Positions 17,260-26,437 of a stretch of DNA of 64,000 nucleotides are shown here, in pieces. The DNA lies in NCBI RefSeq assembly GCF_000513895.2, contig NZ_CP165782.1:744001-808000 (forward strand), written 5' to 3'. The position numbers were made by a program, and so were the translations under genes. Within the stretch, counting starts at the first letter, position 1, and every line of letters starts with the position of its first letter. Origin of the DNA: Ensifer sp. WSM1721. Its GTDB lineage: Bacteria > Pseudomonadota > Alphaproteobacteria > Rhizobiales > Rhizobiaceae. The notes beneath the pieces are model-generated. The model was given only the letters and a program-made list of their open reading frames with translations. It made no database searches and was not told where the DNA came from.

Positions 17260-18634
17260 ATCCCTCACGGCACGCGTTCTGGCGGTTTCGACCGTTTGGG
17301 CCGTCGTTGCTCTCGTCGTGATAGGGGTGGTCATCTCGGCCCTTTACCGGCAAGGGTCGGAACGCGGCTTCCAGGATTTGCTGCGCGCGCAGCTCTACAA
17401 CGTTATCAACTCGATCTCGGTCGACGAAAAGGGAGCCCTGTCGGGCAGTCCCCAACTCGGGGACCTGCGTTTTTCCCAGCCGCAGACCGGCTGGTACTGG
17501 ATCGTCGAGCCGATCGGCGAATTCGATACGCCTCCGCTGATATCGACCTCGCTCGGTACCTCGAAACTGCCGATAACCAGCGTCGAGGAGGTGCCGTTCG
17601 ACATCCGCTACGAGCGCTTCTATACGACCAAGGACCCGTTCGGGAACGAGGTCGAGGTGGCCGAAACCGAGGTCGTCCTCGACATTCAGGGTCACGCCGC
17701 CCGCTTCCGCGTCGCCGGCAATCGCGACGTGCTCGAGGCGGACATCGATCGCTTCACCCGCAATCTGACGATCGCGCTTTCGATCTTCGGCCTCGGCGGG
17801 CTCGGCGTGAACGCACTGACCATCCTGTTCGGCCTGAAGCCGCTCGATCAGGTGCGCCGGTCGCTCGAAAAGATCCGCGCCGGCGAGAGCGAGCGGCTGG
17901 ATGGGGCTTTCCCGCGCGAGATACAGCCGCTTGCCAACGAGGTGAATGCGCTGATCGACAGCAATCGCCGCATCGTCGAACGCGCGCGCATGCAGGTTGG
18001 CAATCTCGCCCATTCCCTGAAGACGCCGATCGCGGTGCTGCTCAACGAGGCACGCGTCCTCGAAGTGCCGCATGGCGAACTGATCAGGGCGCAGGCGGAC
18101 GCCATGCAGACGCAGGTGCAGTCCTATCTCAGCCGCGCCAGGATTGCGGCACAGCGCGGATCGGTGCTGGCGAGGACCGAGGCTCAGCCGGCGCTCGAAA
18201 GGATCGTCCGGGTGATGCGGCGGCTCAATCCGGAAAAACAGTTCAGCCTGTCGGTCGAGCCGCCGGGGCTGGTGCTCGCGATGGAGCAGCAGGATGTCGA
18301 AGAGACCGTCGGCAACCTGCTCGAAAATGCTGCGCGCTACGCGCATGACCAGGTGTGGCTCAATGTCGAGCCGGCTCCGGAAGGCGCCCGTGGCAAGGAG
18401 CCTGGCCGCCAATGGATCGTGCTCCAGATCGACGACGATGGGCCAGGGCTCGAGCCCGACCAGATTGCGCTGGCGATGAAACGTGGCAAGCGGCTCGACG
18501 AGAGCAAGCCCGGCACCGGGCTCGGGCTCTCGATCGTAAGTGAGATCGTCGGGGAATATCAGGGCACGGTGGAACTTAGCCGCCGCGACGAGGGTGGGCT
18601 GCGAGCCAAGCTGGTCCTGCCGGCCGCTGTCTGA
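17249..18634 (+). CDS. feuQ: Sensor histidine kinase FeuQ
   Basis: 461 residues. Membrane helix 1 (about 10-32), a periplasmic sensor (33-170) and helix 2 (about 173-195) are followed by a HAMP-like region. The H box 'GNLAHSLKTPIAVLLNEA' has phospho-His255, and the ATPase N/G boxes are 'ETVGNLLENAARYA', 'IDDDGPGLEPDQ' and 'GTGLGLSIVSEIVG'. The HSLKTP H box is of the PhoQ type. It is coupled to feuP. The periplasmic domain is the expected contact site for FeuN. Confidence 0.92.
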   Translation: MAIRSLTARVLAVSTVWAVVALVVIGVVISALYRQGSERGFQDLLRAQLYNVINSISVDEKGALSGSPQLGDLRFSQPQTGWYWIVEPIGEFDTPPLISTSLGTSKLPITSVEEVPFDIRYERFYTTKDPFGNEVEVAETEVVLDIQGHAARFRVAGNRDVLEADIDRFTRNLTIALSIFGLGGLGVNALTILFGLKPLDQVRRSLEKIRAGESERLDGAFPREIQPLANEVNALIDSNRRIVERARMQVGNLAHSLKTPIAVLLNEARVLEVPHGELIRAQADAMQTQVQSYLSRARIAAQRGSVLARTEAQPALERIVRVMRRLNPEKQFSLSVEPPGLVLAMEQQDVEETVGNLLENAARYAHDQVWLNVEPAPEGARGKEPGRQWIVLQIDDDGPGLEPDQIALAMKRGKRLDESKPGTGLGLSIVSEIVGEYQGTVELSRRDEGGLRAKLVLPAAV

Positions 18635-18836
18635 CACGGAGGCGGCAAAACCCCGCGAAGTGGGATCATCGTGATCCGGCGGTCACACCCGGAGCCGAAA
18701 ATGCCGCCGCCGGTTAGCGGCGGTTGCCTCGACGGGCGGAGGGTGCAAAAAGGAAATCGAGAGGCGTTGCGGTGCTGACGGGGTCTCCCGAAGGCGCTAG
18801 CGACGACGGCCAATAAGGATTGAGTAGTCGCGTATC

Positions 18837-19304
18837 ATGAGGAATTACGCAGAGATGGCGCGGGCCTTCGCATCAGGCGGAAGGGTCGCGGTGGTGGCTT
18901 CGACCGTGGTGCTTGCCGGCTGCGGCACAACCTCAACTGGCCAGCGCGGCGTTGCGATCGCCGGTCTTGGTGCGAGCTCGACGCGCGGCGTGTCGTCGGC
19001 GGCCTATATCGAGGCATTGCAGGGCGGCATCATTGCGCGCCTCGGCGGCATCGATCTCAGCAAATCGGATCGGCAACGGGCTCTCGAGGCGGAGTATCGC
19101 GCGCTCGAGGCGGCGCCGGGCGGCCAGCCGGTCGCTTGGGAAGGGCGCAATCTCAGCGGCTCAGTGGTGGCGGCCGCCCCCTATCAGGTCGGGTCGCAGA
19201 ACTGCCGCCAATACAGCCACACTGTGATGGTGAAGGGTCAGCCGACAACCGCGCGCGGCACGGCCTGCCGCAACAGCGATGGAAGCTGGACGCCACTGAC
19301 ATGA
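18837..19304 (+). CDS. Outer-membrane surface-antigen-like lipoprotein
   Basis: 155 residues with a lipoprotein signal ending in a lipobox-like 'VVLAGCGTT'. The C-terminal domain 'PVAWEGRNLSGSVVAAAPYQ' followed by 'CRQYSHTVMVKGQPTTARGT' and 'CRNSDGSWTPLT' is the pattern of the 17-kDa rickettsial surface-antigen-like family found in many rhizobia. The predicted location is the periplasm or outer membrane. No role known. Confidence 0.82.
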   Translation: MRNYAEMARAFASGGRVAVVASTVVLAGCGTTSTGQRGVAIAGLGASSTRGVSSAAYIEALQGGIIARLGGIDLSKSDRQRALEAEYRALEAAPGGQPVAWEGRNLSGSVVAAAPYQVGSQNCRQYSHTVMVKGQPTTARGTACRNSDGSWTPLT

Positions 19305-19309
19305 ACCAC

Positions 19310-19412
19310 CTACAGCGCGGCGCGTCTTATCAGACGCGCAAAAGTCGCTGTAGCGCTTTGAATCGCTGCATGTTTCCTTAAATCGCATCCGATTTAAGGA
19401 AACATGCAGCAG
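19310..19412 (+). repeat. RIME1 element copy 2
   Basis: 103 bp directly after the lipoprotein stop codon. The first palindrome is CTACAGCG(C)...CGCTGTAG around GCGCGTC-TTATCA-GACGCGC. The second is CTGCATGTTTCC...GGAAACATGCAG enclosing TTAAAT...ATTTAA. It is a well-preserved copy in the same orientation as copies 1 and 5. Confidence 0.9.
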
Positions 19413-19577
19413 CCGGCGCCGGTCATCAGTGACGAACGGTGCAACGCCTTGAAAGCAGGCTGATTTCGCCTCGATCCGGCGACAATGCCGGCGGGGTCTT
19501 GCGGCGAAACGCCTCAAATATGCGTCATTGCCTGTTTTCGAGTTGGAATGACCTGGACCTCATAGTATTCCCGATCC

Positions 19578-20723
19578 ATGTTGTTCTGGATTCTCGTCGC
19601 CATCCTTACGGCGGCTGTCGCAGCCGTGCTCATCCTGCCGCTCATGCGCGCAGCAGCGCCGCTCCCGTCCCGCCATAGCCACGACGTCGAAGTCTATCGC
19701 GATCAGCTTGACGAGCTGAACCGGGACCGCGAGGCCGGTCTGATCGGCAGCGAGGAGGCGGAGCTCGCCAAGGCCGAGATCGCCCGCCGGCTGCTTTCCG
19801 CCAGTGCCGCCGATACGACCGCCGCCGAGGAGCCGCCGAAGCGGCTTCTTTCGAACCGGCTCGCACAGGCCTTCATCCTCCTCTGTCTTCCCGCCGTCGG
19901 GCTCCTCCTCTACCTGACGACAGGCAGTCCCGGCGTGCCGGCGCAGCCCCTGGCGGCAAGGCTTGCCAATCCCGGCGACGACATCAGTATCCTGATCGCA
20001 AAGGCTGAAAACCACCTCGCCGTCAATCCGGACGATGGCGCCGGATGGGATCTCCTGGCGCCGATCTATATGCGCAATGGCCGGGTCGACGATGCGGTTG
20101 CGGCCTACGACCGCGCGATCCGCCTGTTGGGCCCGACCGCGGCGAGGTTGGGCGGTTACGCCGAGGCCCTGGTGGTGCAGTCCGGCGGTCTGGTGACGGT
20201 GGAGGCCCAAAGCGCGCTGCAAAAGGCGCTGGCACTCGACGCCAACGATCCACGTTCGGAGTTCTACCTGGCGCTTGGCCTGAGGCAGGAGGGCAAAAAC
20301 GCGGAAGCGCTCGCGGCATTCCGCAAGCTCGCCGGCAGTTCGCCTGCCGATGCGCCGTGGCTGCCGCTGGTGAATCAGCATATCGCCGAATTAGGCGCCG
20401 CCGAGCCGAATACCGCTGCGGCCCCGCCGGCAAATCCGACATCAGAGGATATCGCCGCCGCCGAGGAGTTGGACGCGGGCGATCGCCAAGCAATGATCCG
20501 CGGCATGGTCGATGGCCTGGCGAGCAGGTTGAAGGAAGACCCCGACAATTTCGAAGGCTGGATGCGCCTCATCCGCTCCTATGTTGTGCTTGATCAACGA
20601 GACAAGGCGAGAGATGCCCTACGGGAGGGCTTGAACGCCTTTCCGGCAAATGGCGAGCAGGGCAAGCAATTGCTGGCGTTGGGCCGTGAGCTCGGAATCG
20701 ACGCGAGCGGAGAAGTAAAATGA
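19578..20723 (+). CDS. cycH: Cytochrome c maturation protein CcmI (CycH)
   Basis: 381 residues. An N-terminal membrane helix ('[20 protein letters not shown]'), the CcmI1 region '[20 protein letters not shown]', a second helix ('[16 protein letters not shown]') and a periplasmic TPR domain ('[22 protein letters not shown]' in part) give the standard CcmI layout. CcmI chaperones apocytochrome c to the CcmF/CcmH ligation complex. It is the first gene of cycHJKL and overlaps cycJ by 4 bases. Confidence 0.94.
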   Translation: MLFWILVAILTAAVAAVLILPLMRAAAPLPSRHSHDVEVYRDQLDELNRDREAGLIGSEEAELAKAEIARRLLSASAADTTAAEEPPKRLLSNRLAQAFILLCLPAVGLLLYLTTGSPGVPAQPLAARLANPGDDISILIAKAENHLAVNPDDGAGWDLLAPIYMRNGRVDDAVAAYDRAIRLLGPTAARLGGYAEALVVQSGGLVTVEAQSALQKALALDANDPRSEFYLALGLRQEGKNAEALAAFRKLAGSSPADAPWLPLVNQHIAELGAAEPNTAAAPPANPTSEDIAAAEELDAGDRQAMIRGMVDGLASRLKEDPDNFEGWMRLIRSYVVLDQRDKARDALREGLNAFPANGEQGKQLLALGRELGIDASGEVK

Positions 20724-21172
20724 CGCGTAAGCAGAAGCGGTTGACGATCATCGGCGGCGGCGTCGCATTTCTGATGGGGGCCGTGTTGCTGGTGATGTTC
20801 GCCTTCAGCCAGGCTGTTGCCTATTTCTACGTTCCGGGCGACCTGGCGAAGGCCGGTGTCGCGCCCGGAACGCGCATCCGCCTCGGCGGCCTGGTCGAAG
20901 CCGGTTCCGTCAAGCGGGGCGAAGGGAAGACCGTCACCTTCAGCGTGACGGATACTCTGGCGACAGTGCCTGTGACCTATACCGGCATCCTGCCCGATCT
21001 TTTTCGCGAGGGCCAAGGCGTGGTCGCCGAGGGGGCGTTCGTTGCCGGCAGCCCGGTTTTCGTTGCGGACACGGTCCTCGCGAAGCATGACGAGACCTAT
21101 ATGCCCAAGGACGTCGCGGACCGTTTGAAGGCGCAGGGCGTCACGCTTGGCGGGAAGGAAAACATCCGATGA
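20720..21172 (+). CDS. cycJ: Periplasmic heme chaperone CcmE (CycJ)
   Basis: 150 residues: an N-terminal membrane anchor (about 9-33), an OB-fold domain and the covalent heme-binding motif '[12 protein letters not shown]' with His123 and Tyr127. CcmE binds heme covalently and hands it to CcmF. It overlaps cycH and cycK by 4 bases each. Confidence 0.96.
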   Translation: MTRKQKRLTIIGGGVAFLMGAVLLVMFAFSQAVAYFYVPGDLAKAGVAPGTRIRLGGLVEAGSVKRGEGKTVTFSVTDTLATVPVTYTGILPDLFREGQGVVAEGAFVAGSPVFVADTVLAKHDETYMPKDVADRLKAQGVTLGGKENIR

Positions 21173-23157
21173 TCATCGAACTCGGACACTATGCACTGGT
21201 GCTGGCGCTCGCGACCGCGCTCATCCAGGCATGGCTTCCGATCCTGGGGGCAAGGCGCGGCGATCGCGCCCTGATGGAGCTGGCGACAAGCGCGGCGCTT
21301 GCCTCGTTCCTGCTTGTCGCCTTCTCCTTCGCCGTGCTCGCCTTCGCCTACGTCACCTCCGACTTTTCGGTCAAGAACGTCTGGGAGAACTCGCATTCCC
21401 TTAAACCGCTGATTTACAAGGTCACCGGCGTATGGGGGAACCATGAAGGCTCGATGCTCCTCTGGCTGCTGATCCTCGTCTTCTTTTCCGCCCTCGTTGC
21501 GCTTTTCGGCCGGAGCCTGCCCGAGACCTTGAAAGCCACCGTGCTTGCGGTGCAGGCCTGGATAGCGGCCGCCTTCGCCCTCTTCGTCCTGCTGACCTCC
21601 AACCCCTTTGCGCGGCTCATGCCGGCGCCGGGCGAGGGCAAGGACTTGAACCCTGTCCTCCAGGACATCGGCCTCGCCATCCATCCGCCCTTGCTCTATC
21701 TCGGCTATGTCGGCTTCTCCGTCTGCTTCTCCTTTGCTGTCGCCGCGCTGATCGAGGGCCGGATCGACGCCGCCTGGGCAAGATGGGTGAGACCGTGGAC
21801 ACTTGCCGCCTGGATATTCCTGACCGCAGGCATCGCCATGGGCTCCTATTGGGCCTATTACGAGCTCGGCTGGGGCGGCTGGTGGTTCTGGGATCCGGTC
21901 GAGAACGCCTCGTTCATGCCCTGGCTTGCCGGCACGGCACTTCTGCACTCGGCGCTGGTGATGGAAAAGCGTGAGGCGCTGAAGATCTGGACCGTGCTGC
22001 TCGCGCTGATGACGTTCTCGCTGTCGCTGCTCGGCACGTTCCTGGTGCGCTCGGGCGTGCTGACGTCAGTGCATACCTTCGCCACCGATCCGACCCGCGG
22101 CATCTTCATTCTGGCGATTCTCGTCCTGTTCATCGGCGGGGCGTTTTCGCTCTTTGCCATCCGTGCCTCTCATCTGAAGGCCGGCGGCATATTCGCGCCG
22201 ATCTCGCGCGAGGGCGCGCTCGTCTTGAACAACCTGATCCTGACGACGGCGACAGCGACCGTGCTCACCGGCACGCTCTATCCGCTGGTGCTCGAAGCCC
22301 TCACCGGCGACAAGATCTCCGTCGGCGCGCCGTTCTTCAACATGACTTTCGGCCTGCTCATGCTGCCGCTCCTTGCCGCCGTTCCCTTCGGCCCGCTACT
22401 CGCCTGGAAGCGCGGCGACCTGGCCGGCGCGTCGCAGCGGCTGTTTGCGGCCGCCGCCCTCGGTCTGCTGGTCGCAGGAAGCTGTTATTATGCGGCGAAC
22501 GGCGGCCCCGTTTTGGCTCCGCTCGGCATCGGGCTCGGTGTCTATCTGATCTTCGGGGCGGTGACCGATCTCGTCCTTCGCTCAGGCCTCGGCAAAGTAG
22601 CGTTCGGCGTCGCCTGGAAGCGGCTTTCAGGTCTGCCGCGTTCGGCGTTCGGCACGGCGCTTGCCCATATCGGCGTCGGCATCACGCTCATCGGCATCGT
22701 GACGGTAACAGCCTTCGAAACGGAGACGGTCGTTGAAATGAAGCCCGGGGCGATCGTCGATGCCGGTCGCTATAGCCTGCGCTTCGACGGCATGCGCCAG
22801 GGGCGCGGGCCGAACTACACCGAGGAAACGGGGCATTTCACCGTCAGCCGCGGCGGCATCACCGTGACCGAAATCTCGTCCTCGAAGCGGCTCTACCCGG
22901 CGCGCCGGATGCCGACGACGGAGGCCGGAATTCGGACCTTCGGCCTCAGCCAGCTCTATGTCTCTCTGGGCGACGCAACGAACAGCGGCGGCATCGTCGT
23001 ACGCATCTGGTGGAAGCCTTTGATCCTCTGCATCTGGGGCGGCGCGCTCGTAATGATGGCCGGCGGCATCGTTTCCCTGAGCGATCGCCGCTTGCGCGTG
23101 GGAGCGCCATCGCGCGCCAGGAAATCGGCACGGTTTGCCGTGGGAGCGGCCGAATGA
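21169..23157 (+). CDS. cycK: Heme lyase subunit CcmF (CycK)
   Basis: 662 residues with about 14-15 membrane helices, the WWD heme-handling motif '[19 protein letters not shown]' near residue 240, and conserved flanking His residues ('[16 protein letters not shown]' at the start, '[10 protein letters not shown]'). CcmF is the core of the cytochrome c synthetase that attaches heme to apocytochromes on the periplasmic side. It is coupled to cycJ and cycL by ATGA overlaps. Confidence 0.96.
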   Translation: MIIELGHYALVLALATALIQAWLPILGARRGDRALMELATSAALASFLLVAFSFAVLAFAYVTSDFSVKNVWENSHSLKPLIYKVTGVWGNHEGSMLLWLLILVFFSALVALFGRSLPETLKATVLAVQAWIAAAFALFVLLTSNPFARLMPAPGEGKDLNPVLQDIGLAIHPPLLYLGYVGFSVCFSFAVAALIEGRIDAAWARWVRPWTLAAWIFLTAGIAMGSYWAYYELGWGGWWFWDPVENASFMPWLAGTALLHSALVMEKREALKIWTVLLALMTFSLSLLGTFLVRSGVLTSVHTFATDPTRGIFILAILVLFIGGAFSLFAIRASHLKAGGIFAPISREGALVLNNLILTTATATVLTGTLYPLVLEALTGDKISVGAPFFNMTFGLLMLPLLAAVPFGPLLAWKRGDLAGASQRLFAAAALGLLVAGSCYYAANGGPVLAPLGIGLGVYLIFGAVTDLVLRSGLGKVAFGVAWKRLSGLPRSAFGTALAHIGVGITLIGIVTVTAFETETVVEMKPGAIVDAGRYSLRFDGMRQGRGPNYTEETGHFTVSRGGITVTEISSSKRLYPARRMPTTEAGIRTFGLSQLYVSLGDATNSGGIVVRIWWKPLILCIWGGALVMMAGGIVSLSDRRLRVGAPSRARKSARFAVGAAE

Positions 23158-23609
23158 TCCGGGTGGTTCTCGCAGTTTTCCTCTGCATTGCCTCGGCCAT
23201 GCCCGCCTTCGCGGTCAATCCGGACGAGGTGCTCGCCGATCCGGCGCTCGAGGCGCGGGCCCGGGCGATCTCCGCTGAGCTTCGCTGCATGGTCTGTCAG
23301 AACCAGTCGATCGACGATTCCAATGCCGACCTCGCCAGAGATCTACGGGTACTGGTGCGCGAGCGGCTGATGAATGGCGACACCGACGAGGCCGTGATCG
23401 CCTATGTCGTTTCACGCTACGGCGAATTCGTTCTCCTGAAGCCTCGTTTCGAAATCAAGACGATGGTTCTCTGGGGCATGCCGGTCATCCTGCTGATAGT
23501 CGGCGCCACCACGCTGATAGTCGCCGCGCGGCGCCGCGGTGCACGACTGGCTGGCGCACCGCTTTCGGACGAGGAAAAGGAAAAGCTGGACAAGCTACTG
23601 CGGTCGTAG
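23154..23609 (+). CDS. cycL: Cytochrome c maturation protein CcmH (CycL)
   Basis: ATG 23154 overlaps the cycK stop and gives 151 residues. A signal peptide ('[16 protein letters not shown]') leads to the thiol motif '[19 protein letters not shown]' with Cys45 and Cys48, then one C-terminal membrane helix ('[19 protein letters not shown]'). CcmH reduces apocytochrome haem-binding cysteines for ligation. The long upstream reading frame is cycK shadow. Confidence 0.95.
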   Translation: MIRVVLAVFLCIASAMPAFAVNPDEVLADPALEARARAISAELRCMVCQNQSIDDSNADLARDLRVLVRERLMNGDTDEAVIAYVVSRYGEFVLLKPRFEIKTMVLWGMPVILLIVGATTLIVAARRRGARLAGAPLSDEEKEKLDKLLRS

Positions 23610-23877
23610 GCCACCTCGGAAACGGAATACGCAGTGGGCGCCCGGGGGCGGCAAAGCGCGCGTGCCGCGGTTTTGCCGAACATTACGAAAAATTCATCCA
23701 CCGGACAGAACTCAGTAATCTCCTCTTCGTTACACCTAGCGTCATCGGCTGTTCCTCTACAGTGGTCAGCCAGGCGAGCGGTTCCGGCGGAAAGCCGCGG
23801 GAAGCTGGCTCGTGGGAAAGGTTTCGAAGCCGCTGCCATCCGGTGGCCGGCTTCAAGAACGAGAGAAGGCAAAACGA

Positions 23878-25437
23878 ATGTCTATGAACAAAACTCTGCG
23901 TCCCTCACTGAAAACGGTCCTGAAGACCTCGACCGTCGCAGGGCTTGCGGCCGTCCTGCTGACGACCGGTCTGCCGGCTCAGATCACGCAATCCTTTGCC
24001 GAGGCCGTCAACGTGCAGGCTCCGGCGGTTCCGAGCTTCGCGAATGTGGTCGATGCGGTCTCTCCGGCGGTCGTCTCCGTCCGGGTCCAGTCGCGCGAGC
24101 GGGCGACCGACGAAAGCAATTTCACTTTCGACTTCGGCGGCCGTGGTTTTGAAGACCTGCCCGACGACCACCCGCTGAAGCGCTTCTTCCGCGAATTCGG
24201 CGGCCCCGGCCCGGGTGACGGCGACCGCGCCGAACGCTGGCGTGATCGCCGTGGTCCGCAAGGAGAAGGTCGCCTGCGTCCGCGGGCCCAGGGATCGGGC
24301 TTCTTCATCACCGAGGACGGATACATCGTGACCAACAATCACGTCGTCTCCGATGGCTCGGCCTTCACGGTCATTCTGAATGACGGAACGGAACTCGATG
24401 CCAAGCTCGTCGGTAAGGACAACCGGACCGACCTTGCCGTGCTGAAGGTCGATTCAAACCGGAAGTTCACCTATGTCACCTTTGCGGACGATAGCAAGGT
24501 TCGCGTAGGCGACTGGGTGGTCGCCGTCGGCAACCCCTTCGGTCTCGGCGGTACGGTCACTGCCGGCATTGTCTCGGCGCGCGGCCGCGACATCGGCTCC
24601 GGCCCCTATGACGATTACCTGCAGGTGGATGCGGCGGTGAACCGCGGCAATTCCGGCGGTCCGACGTTCAATCTTTCCGGCGAGGTTGTCGGCATCAATA
24701 CGGCGATTTTCTCGCCGTCCGGCGGCAATGTCGGCATCGCCTTCGCCATCTCGTCTTCCGTCGCCAAGGACGTCGTCAATGACCTCATCAAGGATGGCAA
24801 GGTCTCGCGCGGCTGGTTGGGCGTCCAGATCCAGCCCGTAACCAAGGACATCGCCGAGTCCCTCGGTCTTTCGGAAGCGAGCGGCGCGCTCGTCGTCGAG
24901 CCGCAGGCGGGTTCGCCCGGCGAGAAGGCCGGCATCAAGAAGGGCGACATCGTGACGGCGCTCAACGGCGAGCCGGTGAAGGATCCGCGCGATCTCGCCC
25001 GCCGTGTCGCGGCGCTTCGCCCCGGCTCCCCCGCCGAAATCACGCTATGGCGCGGCGGCAAGTCGGAGACTGTCAAGTTTGAGATCGGCACGCTGCCGAG
25101 CGAGACCAGCGACGCTACGCCGGCCACCCCTGACGAGCAGCCCGAGCAGGGCCAGGCGGGTGAGGAGGCTTTGGCCGATCTCGGCCTGGCGGTGACCCCG
25201 GCCGAGGACGGCAACGGCGTCATGATCGCCTCCGTCGATCCGGACTCGGATGCTGCCGATCGCGGCCTGAAGGAAGGCGAGAAGATCGTCTCCGTCAACA
25301 ATCAGGAAGTGAAGTCGGCTGACGACATCCTCAAGGTGATCAACAATGCCAAGAAGGACGGGCGCAGCAAGGCGCTCTTCCAGATCGAGGCCTCGGAAGG
25401 CAGCCGCTTCGTCGCACTTCCGATCGGCCAGGGCTGA
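23878..25437 (+). CDS. degP: Periplasmic serine protease DegP/HtrA family
   Basis: Start at ATG 23878 with GAGAAGG upstream gives 519 residues. A signal peptide ('TVAGLAAVLLTTGLPAQ') is followed by a trypsin-like domain with catalytic His in 'IVTNNHVVSDG', Asp in 'NRTDLAVLKV' and Ser in 'NRGNSGGPTFNLSG', then two PDZ domains ('GWLGVQIQPVTKDIAESLGL' and 'LGLAVTPAEDGNGVMIASVD'). An insertion of charged and Gly residues sits between the N-terminus and the protease core. It degrades or refolds misfolded periplasmic proteins. S. meliloti has a degP gene directly after cycHJKL, as here. Confidence 0.95.
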   Translation: MSMNKTLRPSLKTVLKTSTVAGLAAVLLTTGLPAQITQSFAEAVNVQAPAVPSFANVVDAVSPAVVSVRVQSRERATDESNFTFDFGGRGFEDLPDDHPLKRFFREFGGPGPGDGDRAERWRDRRGPQGEGRLRPRAQGSGFFITEDGYIVTNNHVVSDGSAFTVILNDGTELDAKLVGKDNRTDLAVLKVDSNRKFTYVTFADDSKVRVGDWVVAVGNPFGLGGTVTAGIVSARGRDIGSGPYDDYLQVDAAVNRGNSGGPTFNLSGEVVGINTAIFSPSGGNVGIAFAISSSVAKDVVNDLIKDGKVSRGWLGVQIQPVTKDIAESLGLSEASGALVVEPQAGSPGEKAGIKKGDIVTALNGEPVKDPRDLARRVAALRPGSPAEITLWRGGKSETVKFEIGTLPSETSDATPATPDEQPEQGQAGEEALADLGLAVTPAEDGNGVMIASVDPDSDAADRGLKEGEKIVSVNNQEVKSADDILKVINNAKKDGRSKALFQIEASEGSRFVALPIGQG

Positions 25438-25462
25438 GGCCGCGGCGATACCGGGCCCGGGA

Positions 25463-25499
25463 GCGGGCGGGGATAGGCTGACACGCGATCCCCGCCCGC
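25463..25499 (+). terminator. 12-bp stem inverted repeat after degP
   Basis: GCGGGCGGGGAT at 25463-25474 pairs perfectly with ATCCCCGCCCGC at 25488-25499 over a 13-base loop. No T run follows, so it may slow polymerase or protect the mRNA end together with the next hairpin. Confidence 0.55.
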
Positions 25500-25520
25500 G
25501 TTCCGGTCTGAATTTGAGGA

Positions 25521-25556
25521 CGCCGCGACATCGTTTCGGTATCGCGGCGTTTCTAA
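25521..25556 (+). terminator. Intrinsic terminator after degP
   Basis: CGCCGCGA at 25521-25528 pairs with TCGCGGCG at 25542-25549, followed by TTTCTAATTTCT. This is the likely main terminator of the degP transcript. Confidence 0.75.
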
Positions 25557-25593
25557 TTTCTGCCGAACTCTGCGTTCGGATTTTGGTTACGAC

Positions 25594-25620
25594 GATTTTC
25601 GGCCGGAGCGACCGAAAATC
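25594..25620. promoter_or_regulatory. 9-bp dyad upstream of response-regulator gene
   Basis: GATTTTCGG at 25594-25602 and CCGAAAATC at 25612-25620 form a perfect dyad with a nine-base centre, 115 bp upstream of the two-component operon. It could be an operator or a third hairpin of the degP end. Confidence 0.4.
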
Positions 25621-25735
25621 ATAAGCGTAAACGTCCGAGAGTTAGGGCGGATCGGAGCGGAAATCGCTTAAACTTCCTTCGTTCCGCGCCCAATGCGAAC
25701 CCGAAACCGGTTGAGGCGAACAGAGGTCCGGGACT

Positions 25736-26437
25736 ATGGTCACGCGTATGAAAATACTGATTGTTGAAGACGATCTTGAAGCTGCGGCCTACCTCGCGAA
25801 GGCCTTCCGCGAGGCGGGTATCGTTTCCGACCACGCGAGCGACGGCGAGAGCGGTTTGTTCATGGCAAGCGAGAACACCTATGACGTGCTCGTGGTGGAT
25901 CGGATGCTGCCGCGCCGCGACGGCCTGTCGCTGATCACCGAGTTGCGGCGCCGGGGCGTTCATACGCCGGTGCTCATCCTCTCCGCGCTCGGCCAGGTGG
26001 ACGATCGCGTCACCGGTCTTCGCGCCGGCGGCGACGACTACTTGCCGAAGCCCTACGCCTTCAGCGAACTCCTGGCGCGCGTAGAGGTGCTGGGCCGGCG
26101 AAAAGGCGCGCCGGAACAGGATATGGTCTACCGCGTCGGCGATCTCGAGCTCGACCGCCTGTCTCACTCCGTACGGCGGCAGGGCAAGGAAATCCCCTTG
26201 CAGCCGCGCGAATTCCGGCTGCTCGAATATCTCATGAAGAATGCCGGGCAGGTGGTGACAAGGACCATGCTGCTCGAAAATGTCTGGGACTATCACTTCG
26301 ACCCGCAGACGAACGTGATCGACGTGCATGTGTCGCGCTTGCGATCGAAGATCGAGAAGGACTTTGACCCACCGCTTCTGAGAACGGTCCGCGGCGCGGG
26401 TTACATGATCAAGGATGACCGGACATCCGACACATGA
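25736..26437 (+). CDS. OmpR-family response regulator
   Basis: ATG 25736 with GAGG nine bases upstream gives 233 residues; ATG 25748 ('MKILIVEDD') is an alternative. The receiver domain has phospho-acceptor Asp55 ('VLVVDRMLPRRDGLS') and 'LPKPYAFSELLARV', followed by a winged helix ('LQPREFRLLEYLMKNAGQVV', 'IDVHVSRLRSKIEKDF'). It is coupled (ATGA overlap) to the kinase gene. The nearest relatives by pattern are the CusR/QseB-type regulators. The signal is unknown; following degP, an envelope-stress role is possible. Confidence 0.92.
   Translation: MVTRMKILIVEDDLEAAAYLAKAFREAGIVSDHASDGESGLFMASENTYDVLVVDRMLPRRDGLSLITELRRRGVHTPVLILSALGQVDDRVTGLRAGGDDYLPKPYAFSELLARVEVLGRRKGAPEQDMVYRVGDLELDRLSHSVRRQGKEIPLQPREFRLLEYLMKNAGQVVTRTMLLENVWDYHFDPQTNVIDVHVSRLRSKIEKDFDPPLLRTVRGAGYMIKDDRTSDT

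Noticed and set aside
17165..18637. 490-codon open frame opposite feuQ
   Set aside because: It is the complement of a gene with clear kinase motifs; composition is typical of an antisense shadow and there is no ribosome site.
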